The position numbers and the translations under genes were made by a program. Below, piece by piece: positions 42,552 to 51,383 of a stretch of DNA of 64,000 nt. Origin of the DNA: an uncultured Bacteroidota bacterium (GTDB lineage: Bacteria > Bacteroidota > Bacteroidia > UKL13-3); assembly GCA_903883965.1 (NCBI GenBank), contig CAISCU010000054.1:81541-145540 (forward strand), given 5' to 3'. The notes under the pieces are model-generated. The model was not told the DNA's origin. It searched no databases and was given only the letters and a program-made list of their open reading frames with translations. Position 1 is the first letter of the stretch. Each line of letters opens with the position of its first letter.

Positions 42552-44858
42552 TCAGCCTTGGTGCGGCCTCAGTTGTATGATGACCATTTTAGAGGTGGGA
42601 GTATTGCTTTTATCTGCAACACTTTGAATAGGTACCAATACATTGGCTTCTGGAAAATAAGTAGCTGAGCAAGTTTGTGGAATATTGAATTCAACAATGA
42701 TAAACTTACGTGCAATTCTTTCAATGCCATGTTCATTGTTCATCAAATCAACCAAATCACCAGCTTTGTATCCTAATTTTTGGCAATCTAATGGATTCAT
42801 AAAAATAACCCTTCTTTCATTGAAAACACCACGGTAGCGGTCATCCAAGCCATAAATGGTGGTATTGAATTGGTCGTGACTGCGAATGGTCATCATCATC
42901 AATTCATTCTCTTTTAACTGTATGTGGTTGAGTTTTCCTATTACAAAATGAGCCTTTTGACTGGTTAACACATTGAATTTTCCTTCTCTAGCCGAGTTGG
43001 GCAAATAAAAACCACCCGGTTCTCTAACCCTCACATTGTAATTGGTGAAGCCAGCAATGGTAAGTTCAATATCTGCTCTTATATGATCGTAATGTTGCAA
43101 GTATTTATCCCATTTAACCGGACCATGATTGCCAAATAATTTCAAAGCCAATTCTGCAACAATAACAGGCTCACTTTTGAGCAGTGTGGAAACTGGCTTT
43201 AAATTCCCTTGCGATTTTTGAATCACACCCATTGAATTCTCACAGCTGATAAATTGAGGTTCATTGTTCAACATATCCATATCACTTCGGCTCAAACAAG
43301 GCAATATGATGGCCTCTTCGCCCGTAACCAAATGACTTCTATTTAATTTGGTAGAAACTTGTACCGTTAATTTACATTTTTCGAGGGCTTGAGCTGTATA
43401 GTTGGTATCAGGGGTGGCGCTTAAAAAATTACCCCCCATAGCCATAAATACTTTTACCTTATTTTGGTGCATGGCATGAATGGCTTCTACCACATCGTAA
43501 CCATGTTTTTGAGGGGGTACAAAACCATATGTTTGAGCAATTTGGTTTAAAAAAGCAGGGGAGGGCTTCTCATAAATTCCCATGGTTCTATCACCTTGTA
43601 CATTGCTATGCCCCCTTACCGGACAAGTTCCAGCACCAGGCTTGCCAATGCTACCTTTTAAAAGTAATATATTCACAACTTCCTGAATGGTTTCAACAGC
43701 ATTTTTGTGTTGCGTTAATCCCATTGCCCAACAAGCTATGATTTTTTTTCCTTGTTTTAAATAGTTAGCGGCTGCTTCAATTTGAGAAAGTTCTATGCCT
43801 GAATCAATAGCCAGCTGAGCAATGTCTTCTTTTAAAATTGCTGTTTTCCAGTCTTCAAAACCAACCGTATTTGCCTGTATAAAATCAGTATCGATGATTT
43901 CAGGGTTTGTTTTTGATGCTTCCAATAACAGTTTAGACAAGGCTTTCAATAGAGCCATATCACCATTGAGTTTCACCTGTAAAAACAAATCGGTCAACTT
44001 TGATTTAATACCCATCACACCTTTTAAAGTTTGTGGGTTATTGAACGCAACCAAACCTGTTTCCGGCAAAGGATTGATTGAAATTATTTTACACCCATTG
44101 GCTTTTGCTTTTTGCAAAGCACTCAACATACGTGGGTGATTGGTTCCCGGATTTTGACCTATAATTAGTATAACATCAGCAATATAAAAATCTTCAAGCG
44201 TAACAGAACCTTTACCAATACCAAGCGATTCATTCAATGCGACACCACTTGATTCATGACACATATTGCTACAATCAGGTAAATTATTGGTTCCAAATTG
44301 TCTCACCAATAATTGGTAAAGAAACGCAGCTTCGTTACTGGTTCTTCCAGAAGTATAAAAAACCGCTTCATTTGGATTGTCTAATGCATTGAGTGCATTG
44401 GCAATTTTTTCAAAAGCATTTTCCCATTCAATTGGTGTGTAATGAGTAGCACCTTTTGCCAAATACATGGGTTGTGCAATGCGTCCTTTTTTACCAATTT
44501 CATAATCGTTTAGCTGAGACAATGCTGCCAATGAATGCTTGGCAAAAAAATCAGGCCCTAATTTTTTGGTAGTTGCTTCTTCTGCAATGGCTTTAGCACC
44601 ATTTTCGCAATACTCAGCAACTGCAGAGCGGTCATCATCAGGATCAGGCCAGGCACAACCAGGGCAATCAAATCCCGATTTTTGATTCAATTTAGCCAAT
44701 GCTTTAAAACCCCGTACAGGATCCATTTCATGCAATACATGTTGAACGGCATGCACAACTCCAGGTATACCAGCTGCAGCTTCCTTAGGTGGAGTTAGTT
44801 TTAAATCAAGTAAGGTTTCCGGATTTTCCGGATTCACGGCTAATTGTTTCTTTTTCAT
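42552..44858 (-). CDS. FdhF/YdeP family molybdopterin-dependent oxidoreductase
   Basis: 'GFDCPGCAWPD', 'FYTSGRTSNEAAFLYQLLVRQFGTNNLPDCSNMCHESSGVAL', 'IIGQNPGTNHPRML'; start reassigned to ATG 44858 (MKKKQLAVN). Confidence 0.93.
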   Translation of the reverse strand: MKKKQLAVNPENPETLLDLKLTPPKEAAAGIPGVVHAVQHVLHEMDPVRGFKALAKLNQKSGFDCPGCAWPDPDDDRSAVAEYCENGAKAIAEEATTKKLGPDFFAKHSLAALSQLNDYEIGKKGRIAQPMYLAKGATHYTPIEWENAFEKIANALNALDNPNEAVFYTSGRTSNEAAFLYQLLVRQFGTNNLPDCSNMCHESSGVALNESLGIGKGSVTLEDFYIADVILIIGQNPGTNHPRMLSALQKAKANGCKIISINPLPETGLVAFNNPQTLKGVMGIKSKLTDLFLQVKLNGDMALLKALSKLLLEASKTNPEIIDTDFIQANTVGFEDWKTAILKEDIAQLAIDSGIELSQIEAAANYLKQGKKIIACWAMGLTQHKNAVETIQEVVNILLLKGSIGKPGAGTCPVRGHSNVQGDRTMGIYEKPSPAFLNQIAQTYGFVPPQKHGYDVVEAIHAMHQNKVKVFMAMGGNFLSATPDTNYTAQALEKCKLTVQVSTKLNRSHLVTGEEAIILPCLSRSDMDMLNNEPQFISCENSMGVIQKSQGNLKPVSTLLKSEPVIVAELALKLFGNHGPVKWDKYLQHYDHIRADIELTIAGFTNYNVRVREPGGFYLPNSAREGKFNVLTSQKAHFVIGKLNHIQLKENELMMMTIRSHDQFNTTIYGLDDRYRGVFNERRVIFMNPLDCQKLGYKAGDLVDLMNNEHGIERIARKFIIVEFNIPQTCSATYFPEANVLVPIQSVADKSNTPTSKMVIIQLRPHQG

Positions 44859-44868
44859 GGCAATTGAA

Positions 44869-45234
44869 TCAACAAGGGCCGTTGGGGTTTGGATAATTAT
44901 CTGATTGGTCCTCAAAAGTATTGTCAATACAAACAAAATCTTTTTCAACCAACAAAAACAATTTGGAGCCATTTCTAAGGTCGTATTCATGTTGAAAGCC
45001 AACCATTTCTGTATCAGTCCATTCTTTGGCAATTGCAGGAGGCACGCCAATTGAAATGGTTGCACCATTAAAAAATGCAGTTACTGTAGGTTGATTGACA
45101 ACTTTCAACACATAGCTAAACATAGAATTTCCAAAATCGGTAAATTCTTCAATGTATTTATCTTGTTTAAATTCTTCAACTTCTGATTTACTCAATCGGT
45201 ATCGGATTGAGTTTCCTTTGATTCTAATTTTCAT
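44869..45234 (-). CDS. Small conserved protein (DUF7009-like) upstream of the molybdopterin oxidoreductase
   Basis: 'MKIRIKGNSIRYRLSKSEVEEF...YDLRNGSKLFLLVEKDFVCID'; 10 nt upstream of the fdhF-like start. Confidence 0.65.
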   Translation of the reverse strand: MKIRIKGNSIRYRLSKSEVEEFKQDKYIEEFTDFGNSMFSYVLKVVNQPTVTAFFNGATISIGVPPAIAKEWTDTEMVGFQHEYDLRNGSKLFLLVEKDFVCIDNTFEDQSDNYPNPNGPC

Positions 45235-45517
45235 TCATTATTAACTATGCATTCAAAGTAAAGCAATTGAATCTAAACATCATCCACAATACCAACCAGC
45301 AGTAAAATATTCTATACAGCAACTCTATTCAACTGTTTCTTTTACCTTATAATTAATATTATGTTAAATAGTAATAAACTGAATATGTATAGGTTATACT
45401 GTTATACTTGCCAATCTTAGCCTACTCTTTTAAATATGATATATTGAATTCCTGAATGAATTATTTTAAAACTTGATTGCTTGATAAGCCTATTCTACCC
45501 GCTTATTTTAATTGATG

Positions 45518-45540
45518 AATTTTAAATTTGATTTAAAATT
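45518..45540. repeat. Perfect inverted repeat AATTTTAAAT-TTG-ATTTAAAATT in the divergent Mo-locus intergenic region
   Basis: 10-bp arms, 3-nt spacer. Confidence 0.65.
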
Positions 45541-45653
45541 TCTATTGAGTTGTTCTTTAGAAAAACATATTTGAATGTAAAATTCTATAAATTTAAATCT
45601 CTGAATATGCTACACAATCCAAATATTCAGTTTTATATTGCTGTTCAATTTAT

Positions 45654-46652
45654 ATGGCAAGTATTCAATCCAACGCCCACGAACAAAATTTCATTCAGTT
45701 TACTGCCTTGTGGGCATTTACAGAAACCACTTTAGGCGGACTCATGCATGCGTTACACTTACCATTTACGGGAATTTTTGTGGGTGGATTTGCCGTGATG
45801 TTGCTCATTCTTATGGCACATCAATTCAGTTATGCTGAAATTTTAAAAAGCACTTTCTTGGTTGTATTTGTGAAACTCATGGCCAGCCCTCAGTCGCCTC
45901 CAGCAGCTTATTTAGCTGTTGGTTTTCAAGGATTTGCTGCTGCATTTTTCTTTTCAATCATACCTATCAAGCAAATTGCCACTTATTTGTTTGCTGTGAT
46001 TGCCATGTTAGAAAGTGCCATTCAAAAAATTTTGGTAATGACGCTCATCAATGGCAAGGCATTTTGGGAAGCACTTGACGCGTTTGGAAATTCGGTTAGC
46101 AAAGATTTTGGGCTAGCTCAATTAGAGCAGATTTCATTGAGTTGGAGCCTTATGCTATTCTATGTTGCGCTCTATTTTGTATGGGGATTTATATTGGGCT
46201 TTTGGGGATTGAGACTGCTTAACAAATCAAAGACCAGAAAAATTGAACTGTCTGAAATTAAAAATCAGTACAAAGACCTCATTGTTCAAAAACAAACGCC
46301 TTTGAATAAAAAAATTACCTTTTGGGGACTGCTTATTTACCTCGTTTTTATTTCATTGCTTTGGATTACCGGCTATTCAAGCAGTAAATTGTTATACCTT
46401 ACCATTAGAAGTTTCATTGGCTTATTGGTATTGGTATATGGGCTCAATCCACTTTTAAATTATTTAGTTAAAAGGTGGATTCGTCAAAAAAACGCCACCG
46501 CCATGCCCTATTTGAATTCGTTAATGGAACTTCAGCCTCAGTTTAACCAGAACTGGGAAATTGCTAAATTGCATATCCAGCAACTACCCAAACAACGCTT
46601 AAAAAAAATAAAACAAATTGAGTTGTTCATTTTATTAAGTATTGGGTCTTAA
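45654..46652 (+). CDS. Uncharacterised polytopic membrane protein (possible transporter) in a molybdenum-cofactor operon
   Basis: Multiple hydrophobic helices; 'ALWAFTETTLGGLMHALHLPFTGIFVGGFAVMLLILMAHQF'; 1-nt overlap with the downstream NTPase-MobA gene. Confidence 0.7.
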   Translation: MASIQSNAHEQNFIQFTALWAFTETTLGGLMHALHLPFTGIFVGGFAVMLLILMAHQFSYAEILKSTFLVVFVKLMASPQSPPAAYLAVGFQGFAAAFFFSIIPIKQIATYLFAVIAMLESAIQKILVMTLINGKAFWEALDAFGNSVSKDFGLAQLEQISLSWSLMLFYVALYFVWGFILGFWGLRLLNKSKTRKIELSEIKNQYKDLIVQKQTPLNKKITFWGLLIYLVFISLLWITGYSSSKLLYLTIRSFIGLLVLVYGLNPLLNYLVKRWIRQKNATAMPYLNSLMELQPQFNQNWEIAKLHIQQLPKQRLKKIKQIELFILLSIGS

Positions 46653-47734
46653 TGGCATTCAAGCGCATATATATAGTGAGTGGCCCTATTCAAACTGGCA
46701 AATCAAGCCGAATATTTGAATGGTCAAAACAAGTACATTCAATTGCCGGATTGCTTAGTTTGGTGCAAGATGGCAAAAGAACATTGTTTAATTTACAGTC
46801 CAAAAACACCATTCCATTTGAGGCTAATCAAAGCAATGCTAACGAAGCTTGTATTGGTGTTGGCAAGTATCAATTTTACGAATCCGGTTTTGAATTGGGC
46901 GTTCAAGCCCTTAAAAATGCACTCGTACAAGCACCTGACTTTCTTGTTTTGGACGAAATTGGCAAATTAGAAATTGAACAAAGTAATGGCTTTCATGCTA
47001 TCTTTTTAGAACTGTTGAACAATTATAAAATGCCCGGAAATGGGATTTTGCTCCTGGTTATTCGTGACAGTCTTTTGCAAAAAGCAATTGAAAAATACCA
47101 ATTGCATGATGCCATCATAGCCAATACTTCTCTATTTGATCAAGCGAAACAAATCAATGGCTTGGTGCTTTCTGGTGGGCAATCCAATAGAATGGGATTT
47201 GACAAATCTGAAATCAGTTATTTTTCTGAAAAACAAGATGTTTACTTATATCATCAGCTTTCTGCCTATTGCGACAGTACCTTCATAAGCATTCAAACTA
47301 AGGAACAAAAGCAATTGGAGCCTGATTTAACCTATTTAATTGATGATGTTTGTTTTGGTAACAATGGCCCTATGACTGCTTTGTTAACGGCAATACAATC
47401 GAACCCTTTTTGCAGCTGGTTGCTTTGGGCTTGTGACTACCCGTTACTAAACCAAGACGACATGAAAGGTTTGGTAAATGCATTTTATCAAAAAAGAATA
47501 TGCACTACACTTACTAAAAATGAAAAATTACCAGAACCCGTTTTGGCCATTTATGATATCAACCAATTTGCCCAATTGAGAACTTTTTACACCAATCAGC
47601 AATTTTCACTGTTTAAATTTTTAAGTTCTATTCCACATTACCTTGTGCACATTAAAAACCCTGAAAATATTTGGAGTGTAGATACCCCAGAAGCCTTTGA
47701 ACAAGCTAAAAAAATACTAAGCCAAGATGTCTAA
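46652..47734 (+). CDS. Fusion of P-loop NTPase (THEP1-like) with molybdenum cofactor guanylyltransferase (MobA)
   Basis: Walker A GPIQTGKSS (residues 11-19), Walker B-like DFLVLDEIGKLE, then MobA signature LVLSGGQSNRMGFDKSEI from residue about 171, plus 'CDYPLLNQDDM'. Confidence 0.85.
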   Translation: MAFKRIYIVSGPIQTGKSSRIFEWSKQVHSIAGLLSLVQDGKRTLFNLQSKNTIPFEANQSNANEACIGVGKYQFYESGFELGVQALKNALVQAPDFLVLDEIGKLEIEQSNGFHAIFLELLNNYKMPGNGILLLVIRDSLLQKAIEKYQLHDAIIANTSLFDQAKQINGLVLSGGQSNRMGFDKSEISYFSEKQDVYLYHQLSAYCDSTFISIQTKEQKQLEPDLTYLIDDVCFGNNGPMTALLTAIQSNPFCSWLLWACDYPLLNQDDMKGLVNAFYQKRICTTLTKNEKLPEPVLAIYDINQFAQLRTFYTNQQFSLFKFLSSIPHYLVHIKNPENIWSVDTPEAFEQAKKILSQDV

Positions 47735-48563
47735 AATAGGAATTACCGCTAAAGAAATTCATAAGTTCAGTGCACTCCATTGCGAAACTGTTTCTGATTT
47801 ATTGGTTGTTGAAGAACCTTTGGAAATTCGTTTGCGGTATGGAAATAAGCAAGACCGTCAAGAGATGAACTTGGCAATTACCATGCGAACTCCTGGCCAT
47901 GATTTTGAACTTACCCTTGGGTTCTTATTTACAGAAGGTATCATTCAAAGTAAGGATGCTGTTCAGTCTATTAAATATTGCGTCAACCCCAAAAGCAATT
48001 TAGAAGTTGAAAATATCGTTAAAGTAGAATTGGCACCCAATGTCCAAATTGACCCCTCTGTTTTACAACGCAATTTTTATGTGAGTTCAAGCTGTGGTGT
48101 TTGTGGCAAATCGAGTATTGAAGCCGCTATGCAACATTGTTCTACTCAAATTATTGCCAAACAAACCATCCCAATAGAAACGCTTTACCCATTACCTGAA
48201 AACCTTAGAAAACAACAAATTCATTTCAAACATACTGGAGGCTTACATGCTTGCGCTTTTTTTAACAAAGCAGGTGAGCTTAGTTTGATTCGTGAAGATG
48301 TAGGCCGTCACAACGCTTTGGACAAACTAATAGGCGCTCATTTAAGTTTGAACGAACAAGCCCCATTTGGGTTGTTATTGAGCGGTAGAATTAGTTTTGA
48401 ATTGGTTCAGAAAGCCAGTAAAGCAGGTGTTCAAGTTATTTGTGCCATTGGCGCTCCTTCAAGTTTAGCGGTTGAAATGGCTCAAAGCAATCAAATTACC
48501 TTAGTAGGATTTTTAAAAAACAACCAATTCAATTGTTATACCTACCCCGAAAGATTGGGCTAA
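47727..48563 (+). CDS. fdhD: Formate dehydrogenase accessory sulfurtransferase FdhD
   Basis: SSSCGVCGKSSIEA; FKHTGGLHACAFF..GELSLIREDVGRHNALDKLIG; LSGRISFELVQKA. Confidence 0.97.
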   Translation: MSKIGITAKEIHKFSALHCETVSDLLVVEEPLEIRLRYGNKQDRQEMNLAITMRTPGHDFELTLGFLFTEGIIQSKDAVQSIKYCVNPKSNLEVENIVKVELAPNVQIDPSVLQRNFYVSSSCGVCGKSSIEAAMQHCSTQIIAKQTIPIETLYPLPENLRKQQIHFKHTGGLHACAFFNKAGELSLIREDVGRHNALDKLIGAHLSLNEQAPFGLLLSGRISFELVQKASKAGVQVICAIGAPSSLAVEMAQSNQITLVGFLKNNQFNCYTYPERLG

Positions 48564-48565
48564 AA

Positions 48566-48589
48566 AAAAGGCTTCCGAAGAAGCCTTTT
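48566..48589. terminator. Bidirectional terminator between fdhD and gyrA
   Basis: AAAAGGCTTC-CGAA-GAAGCCTTTT. Confidence 0.85.
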
Positions 48590-48608
48590 GGTAGTTAAAT
48601 GTATGTGT

Positions 48609-51179
48609 TTATACAATTGGTTCGTCGTTATCTGGAGCCTCTGTTTGCTCATCAGTGGTGGTTTCAATAGCACCATCAATTGGTTCCATTGTTGCCACAA
48701 CTGCCTCTGCTCCTTCTTCTAACAATTCATCCTCTTCGCCTTCAATCACATCAATTTTGGCTACTGATGCGATTTCATCTTTTTCAGAAATATTGATCAA
48801 GCGAACCCCTTGGGTAACCCTTCCTAATACTCTCAAGTCTTTAATGGCCAAGCGAATGGTAATTCCTGATTTGTTAATGATCATGATATCATTGTTGTCA
48901 TCTACATCTTTGATTGCTACTAATTTACCAGTTTTTTCGGTAATGTTCATGGCTCTTACACCTTTACCACCCCTGTTGGTTATGCGGTATTCTTCTACAT
49001 CTGAACGTTTACCCATTCCATGCTCCGATACCACCAATACATTGGTTACACTTGGATCAGCAATAGAAACCATGCCAATAACTTCATCTCCTTCGTCTAA
49101 CCTGATAGCCCTTACACCAGTGGCATTTCTACCCATTGGTCTTACAGTGCTTTCATTGAAACGAATGGCTTTACCTTCTCTAGATGCAATGATCATTTCG
49201 CAGCTGCCGTTGGTTAACCTGGCTTCAACCAAATGATCGCCTTCTCTTACATTAATGGCGTTGATACCATTGGCTCTTGGTCTGCTGTAAGCTTCTAATG
49301 TGGTTTTCTTGATGGTTCCTTGTTGGGTAACCATAATTACATTGGCTTGGTTGATATAGGCTTCATCGCTCAAAGTTTTTACATTTAAGAATGCTTTTAC
49401 TTTGTCGTCGGCAGGCATATTGATTAAATTCTGAATAGCTCTGCCTTTAGAGGTTTTCTCTCCTTCAGGTATTTCAAAAATACGCAACCAGAAACACCGC
49501 CCTTGTTCTGTAAACAACAATAGGTAATTGTGGTTAGTAGCCATAAAAATATGCTCTACAAAATCTTCTTGTCTTTTGGCAACCCCTCTGCTACCACGTC
49601 CTCCCCTGTTTTGAGTTCTGTATTCACTCAAAGAAGTACGCTTCACATAACCCAAATGCGAAATGGTTACCACCACTTCATCATCTGGAATTAAGTCTTC
49701 CATGCTCATTTCATTGCCACTCATTTCAATGATAGAACGGCGAGGATCAGCATATTTTTCTTTCATTTCTGCCAATTCATCTTTGATGATTTGCATTCTC
49801 AAACCTTCATCAGCCAAAATTTCTTTTAAATGTGCAATGAGTTTCATCAACTCTGCATACTCAGCCCTAATTTTATCTCTTTCTAATCCAGTTAACCTTT
49901 GCAAACGCATGTCAAGAATGGCTTTAGACTGAATTTCACTCAGTTTAAAGGTGTTCATCAAACCTGCTTTTGCGTCGTCAGGGTTTGAACTGTTTCTGAT
50001 TAAAGCAATCACCTCATCTAAATGGTCTAGTGCAATCAATAAACCTTCTAAAATATGCGCTTTGCGGAGTGCTTCGTCTAATTCATATTGTGTTCTTTTT
50101 ACAACAACCTCGTGGCGATGCTCAACATAGTATTTAATTAAACCCAATAAATTAAGGGTTTCAGGACGCCCTTTTACCAAACACACATTGTTAATATTGA
50201 ACGCAGTTTGCAATTGGGTGTATTTGTATAACTTGTTGAGGATCACATTTGGAACTGCATCTCTTTTTAAATCATACACAACACGCATCCCATCTCTGTC
50301 ACTCTCGTCTCTAATATCTGAAATGCCTTCAATGACCTTTTCGTTGATCAATTCTGCAGTTCTTTCAATTAAATACGATTTATTAACCTGGTATGGAATT
50401 TCTGATACAATGATTTGGTTTTTGCCAGATGCTGTGGTGTCAAAAATGGCTTTAGCACGCATCACAATTCTGCCCCTACCTGTTTCGAATGCCTCTTTTA
50501 CACCTTCATATCCATAAATGGTACCACCTGTAGGAAAATCAGGTGCTTTCACATATTTCATTAAGTCGGCTACAGTTACATCTTTGTTTTCAATGTAGGC
50601 AACAATACCGTCTATGACTTCACCTAAATTGTGTGGAGCCATGTTGGTAGCCATACCTACAGCAATACCAGATGCGCCATTAACCAATAAGTTCGGAATT
50701 TTAGCAGGCAAAACTGTTGGTTCTTGCAAACTATCATCAAAATTGGCTCTGAAATCAACCGTATTTTTGTCAATATCAGTTAATAATTCTTCAGCTATTT
50801 TACGTAACCTAGCTTCAGTGTAACGCATAGCCGCAGGTGGGTCACCATCAACAGAACCAAAGTTTCCTTGGCCATCTACCAACATGTATCGCATGTTCCA
50901 TTCTTGAGCCATACGCACCATGGTATCATAAACAGATGAGTCTCCGTGTGGATGGTACTTACCCAAAACCTCACCCACAATCCTGGCTGATTTTTTATAA
51001 GGCCTGTTTGAAGCCAAGCCCAATTCAGTCATACCATACAAAACCCTTCTGTGCACGGGTTTCAATCCATCTCTTACATCTGGTAAGGCTCTACTCACAA
51101 TAACCGACATCGAATAATCGATATAGGCGGTTTTCATTTCCTCTTCGATGTTAATAGGAATAATTCTGTCTTCTGCCAT
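48609..51179 (-). CDS. gyrA: DNA gyrase subunit A
   Basis: '[32 protein letters not shown]...[20 protein letters not shown]'; C-terminal GyrA-box '[10 protein letters not shown]'. Confidence 0.99.
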   Translation of the reverse strand: MAEDRIIPINIEEEMKTAYIDYSMSVIVSRALPDVRDGLKPVHRRVLYGMTELGLASNRPYKKSARIVGEVLGKYHPHGDSSVYDTMVRMAQEWNMRYMLVDGQGNFGSVDGDPPAAMRYTEARLRKIAEELLTDIDKNTVDFRANFDDSLQEPTVLPAKIPNLLVNGASGIAVGMATNMAPHNLGEVIDGIVAYIENKDVTVADLMKYVKAPDFPTGGTIYGYEGVKEAFETGRGRIVMRAKAIFDTTASGKNQIIVSEIPYQVNKSYLIERTAELINEKVIEGISDIRDESDRDGMRVVYDLKRDAVPNVILNKLYKYTQLQTAFNINNVCLVKGRPETLNLLGLIKYYVEHRHEVVVKRTQYELDEALRKAHILEGLLIALDHLDEVIALIRNSSNPDDAKAGLMNTFKLSEIQSKAILDMRLQRLTGLERDKIRAEYAELMKLIAHLKEILADEGLRMQIIKDELAEMKEKYADPRRSIIEMSGNEMSMEDLIPDDEVVVTISHLGYVKRTSLSEYRTQNRGGRGSRGVAKRQEDFVEHIFMATNHNYLLLFTEQGRCFWLRIFEIPEGEKTSKGRAIQNLINMPADDKVKAFLNVKTLSDEAYINQANVIMVTQQGTIKKTTLEAYSRPRANGINAINVREGDHLVEARLTNGSCEMIIASREGKAIRFNESTVRPMGRNATGVRAIRLDEGDEVIGMVSIADPSVTNVLVVSEHGMGKRSDVEEYRITNRGGKGVRAMNITEKTGKLVAIKDVDDNNDIMIINKSGITIRLAIKDLRVLGRVTQGVRLINISEKDEIASVAKIDVIEGEEDELLEEGAEAVVATMEPIDGAIETTTDEQTEAPDNDEPIV

Positions 51180-51362
51180 TTTTAGTTTTTAATTAGACTT
51201 TATTGGGAGCTTGAAATTGAAGAAATTAATCTGCAATAGAATGCCCACAAACAAAGCAACGCAAGATACTTAAAAGTGATGAATTTGAGTGGCTAAAATA
51301 CCCACAAAATCAAATAAAAATGTGGAAAAACAGCCCTAAAAAATCAGGATGTTTGATGAACC

Positions 51363-51370
51363 TATTTTTG
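51363..51370 (+). promoter_or_regulatory. Candidate -7 box TATTTTTG upstream of the M1 peptidase
   Basis: TAnnTTTG 13 nt before the ATG at 51384. Confidence 0.4.
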
Positions 51371-51383
51371 CAGTATACCAAAC

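Noticed and set aside
44859-45068. 70-residue N-terminal extension of the FdhF-like ORF
   Set aside because: Overlaps the coding sequence of the small upstream gene (44869-45234); FdhF/YdeP proteins would start near MKKKQLAVN, so start moved to 44858.
45241-45653. Moco or tungsten-cofactor riboswitch upstream of the Mo operon
   Set aside because: Region is very AT-rich with only A/T palindromes; no GC-containing multi-stem structure like the known Moco RNA motif was recognised.
48655-49236. 193-aa plus-strand ORF antisense to gyrA (and further antisense ORFs at 49663, 50188, 50614, 50837)
   Set aside because: Fully inside the strongly supported gyrA gene; low-complexity S/T/L composition typical of antisense shadow frames.
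28242-51179. parC and gyrA without neighbouring parE/gyrB as evidence of a rearranged or plasmid-borne topoisomerase set
   Set aside because: Dispersed topoisomerase subunits are common in Bacteroidota; both proteins look like normal chromosomal copies and parE/gyrB may lie outside the window.
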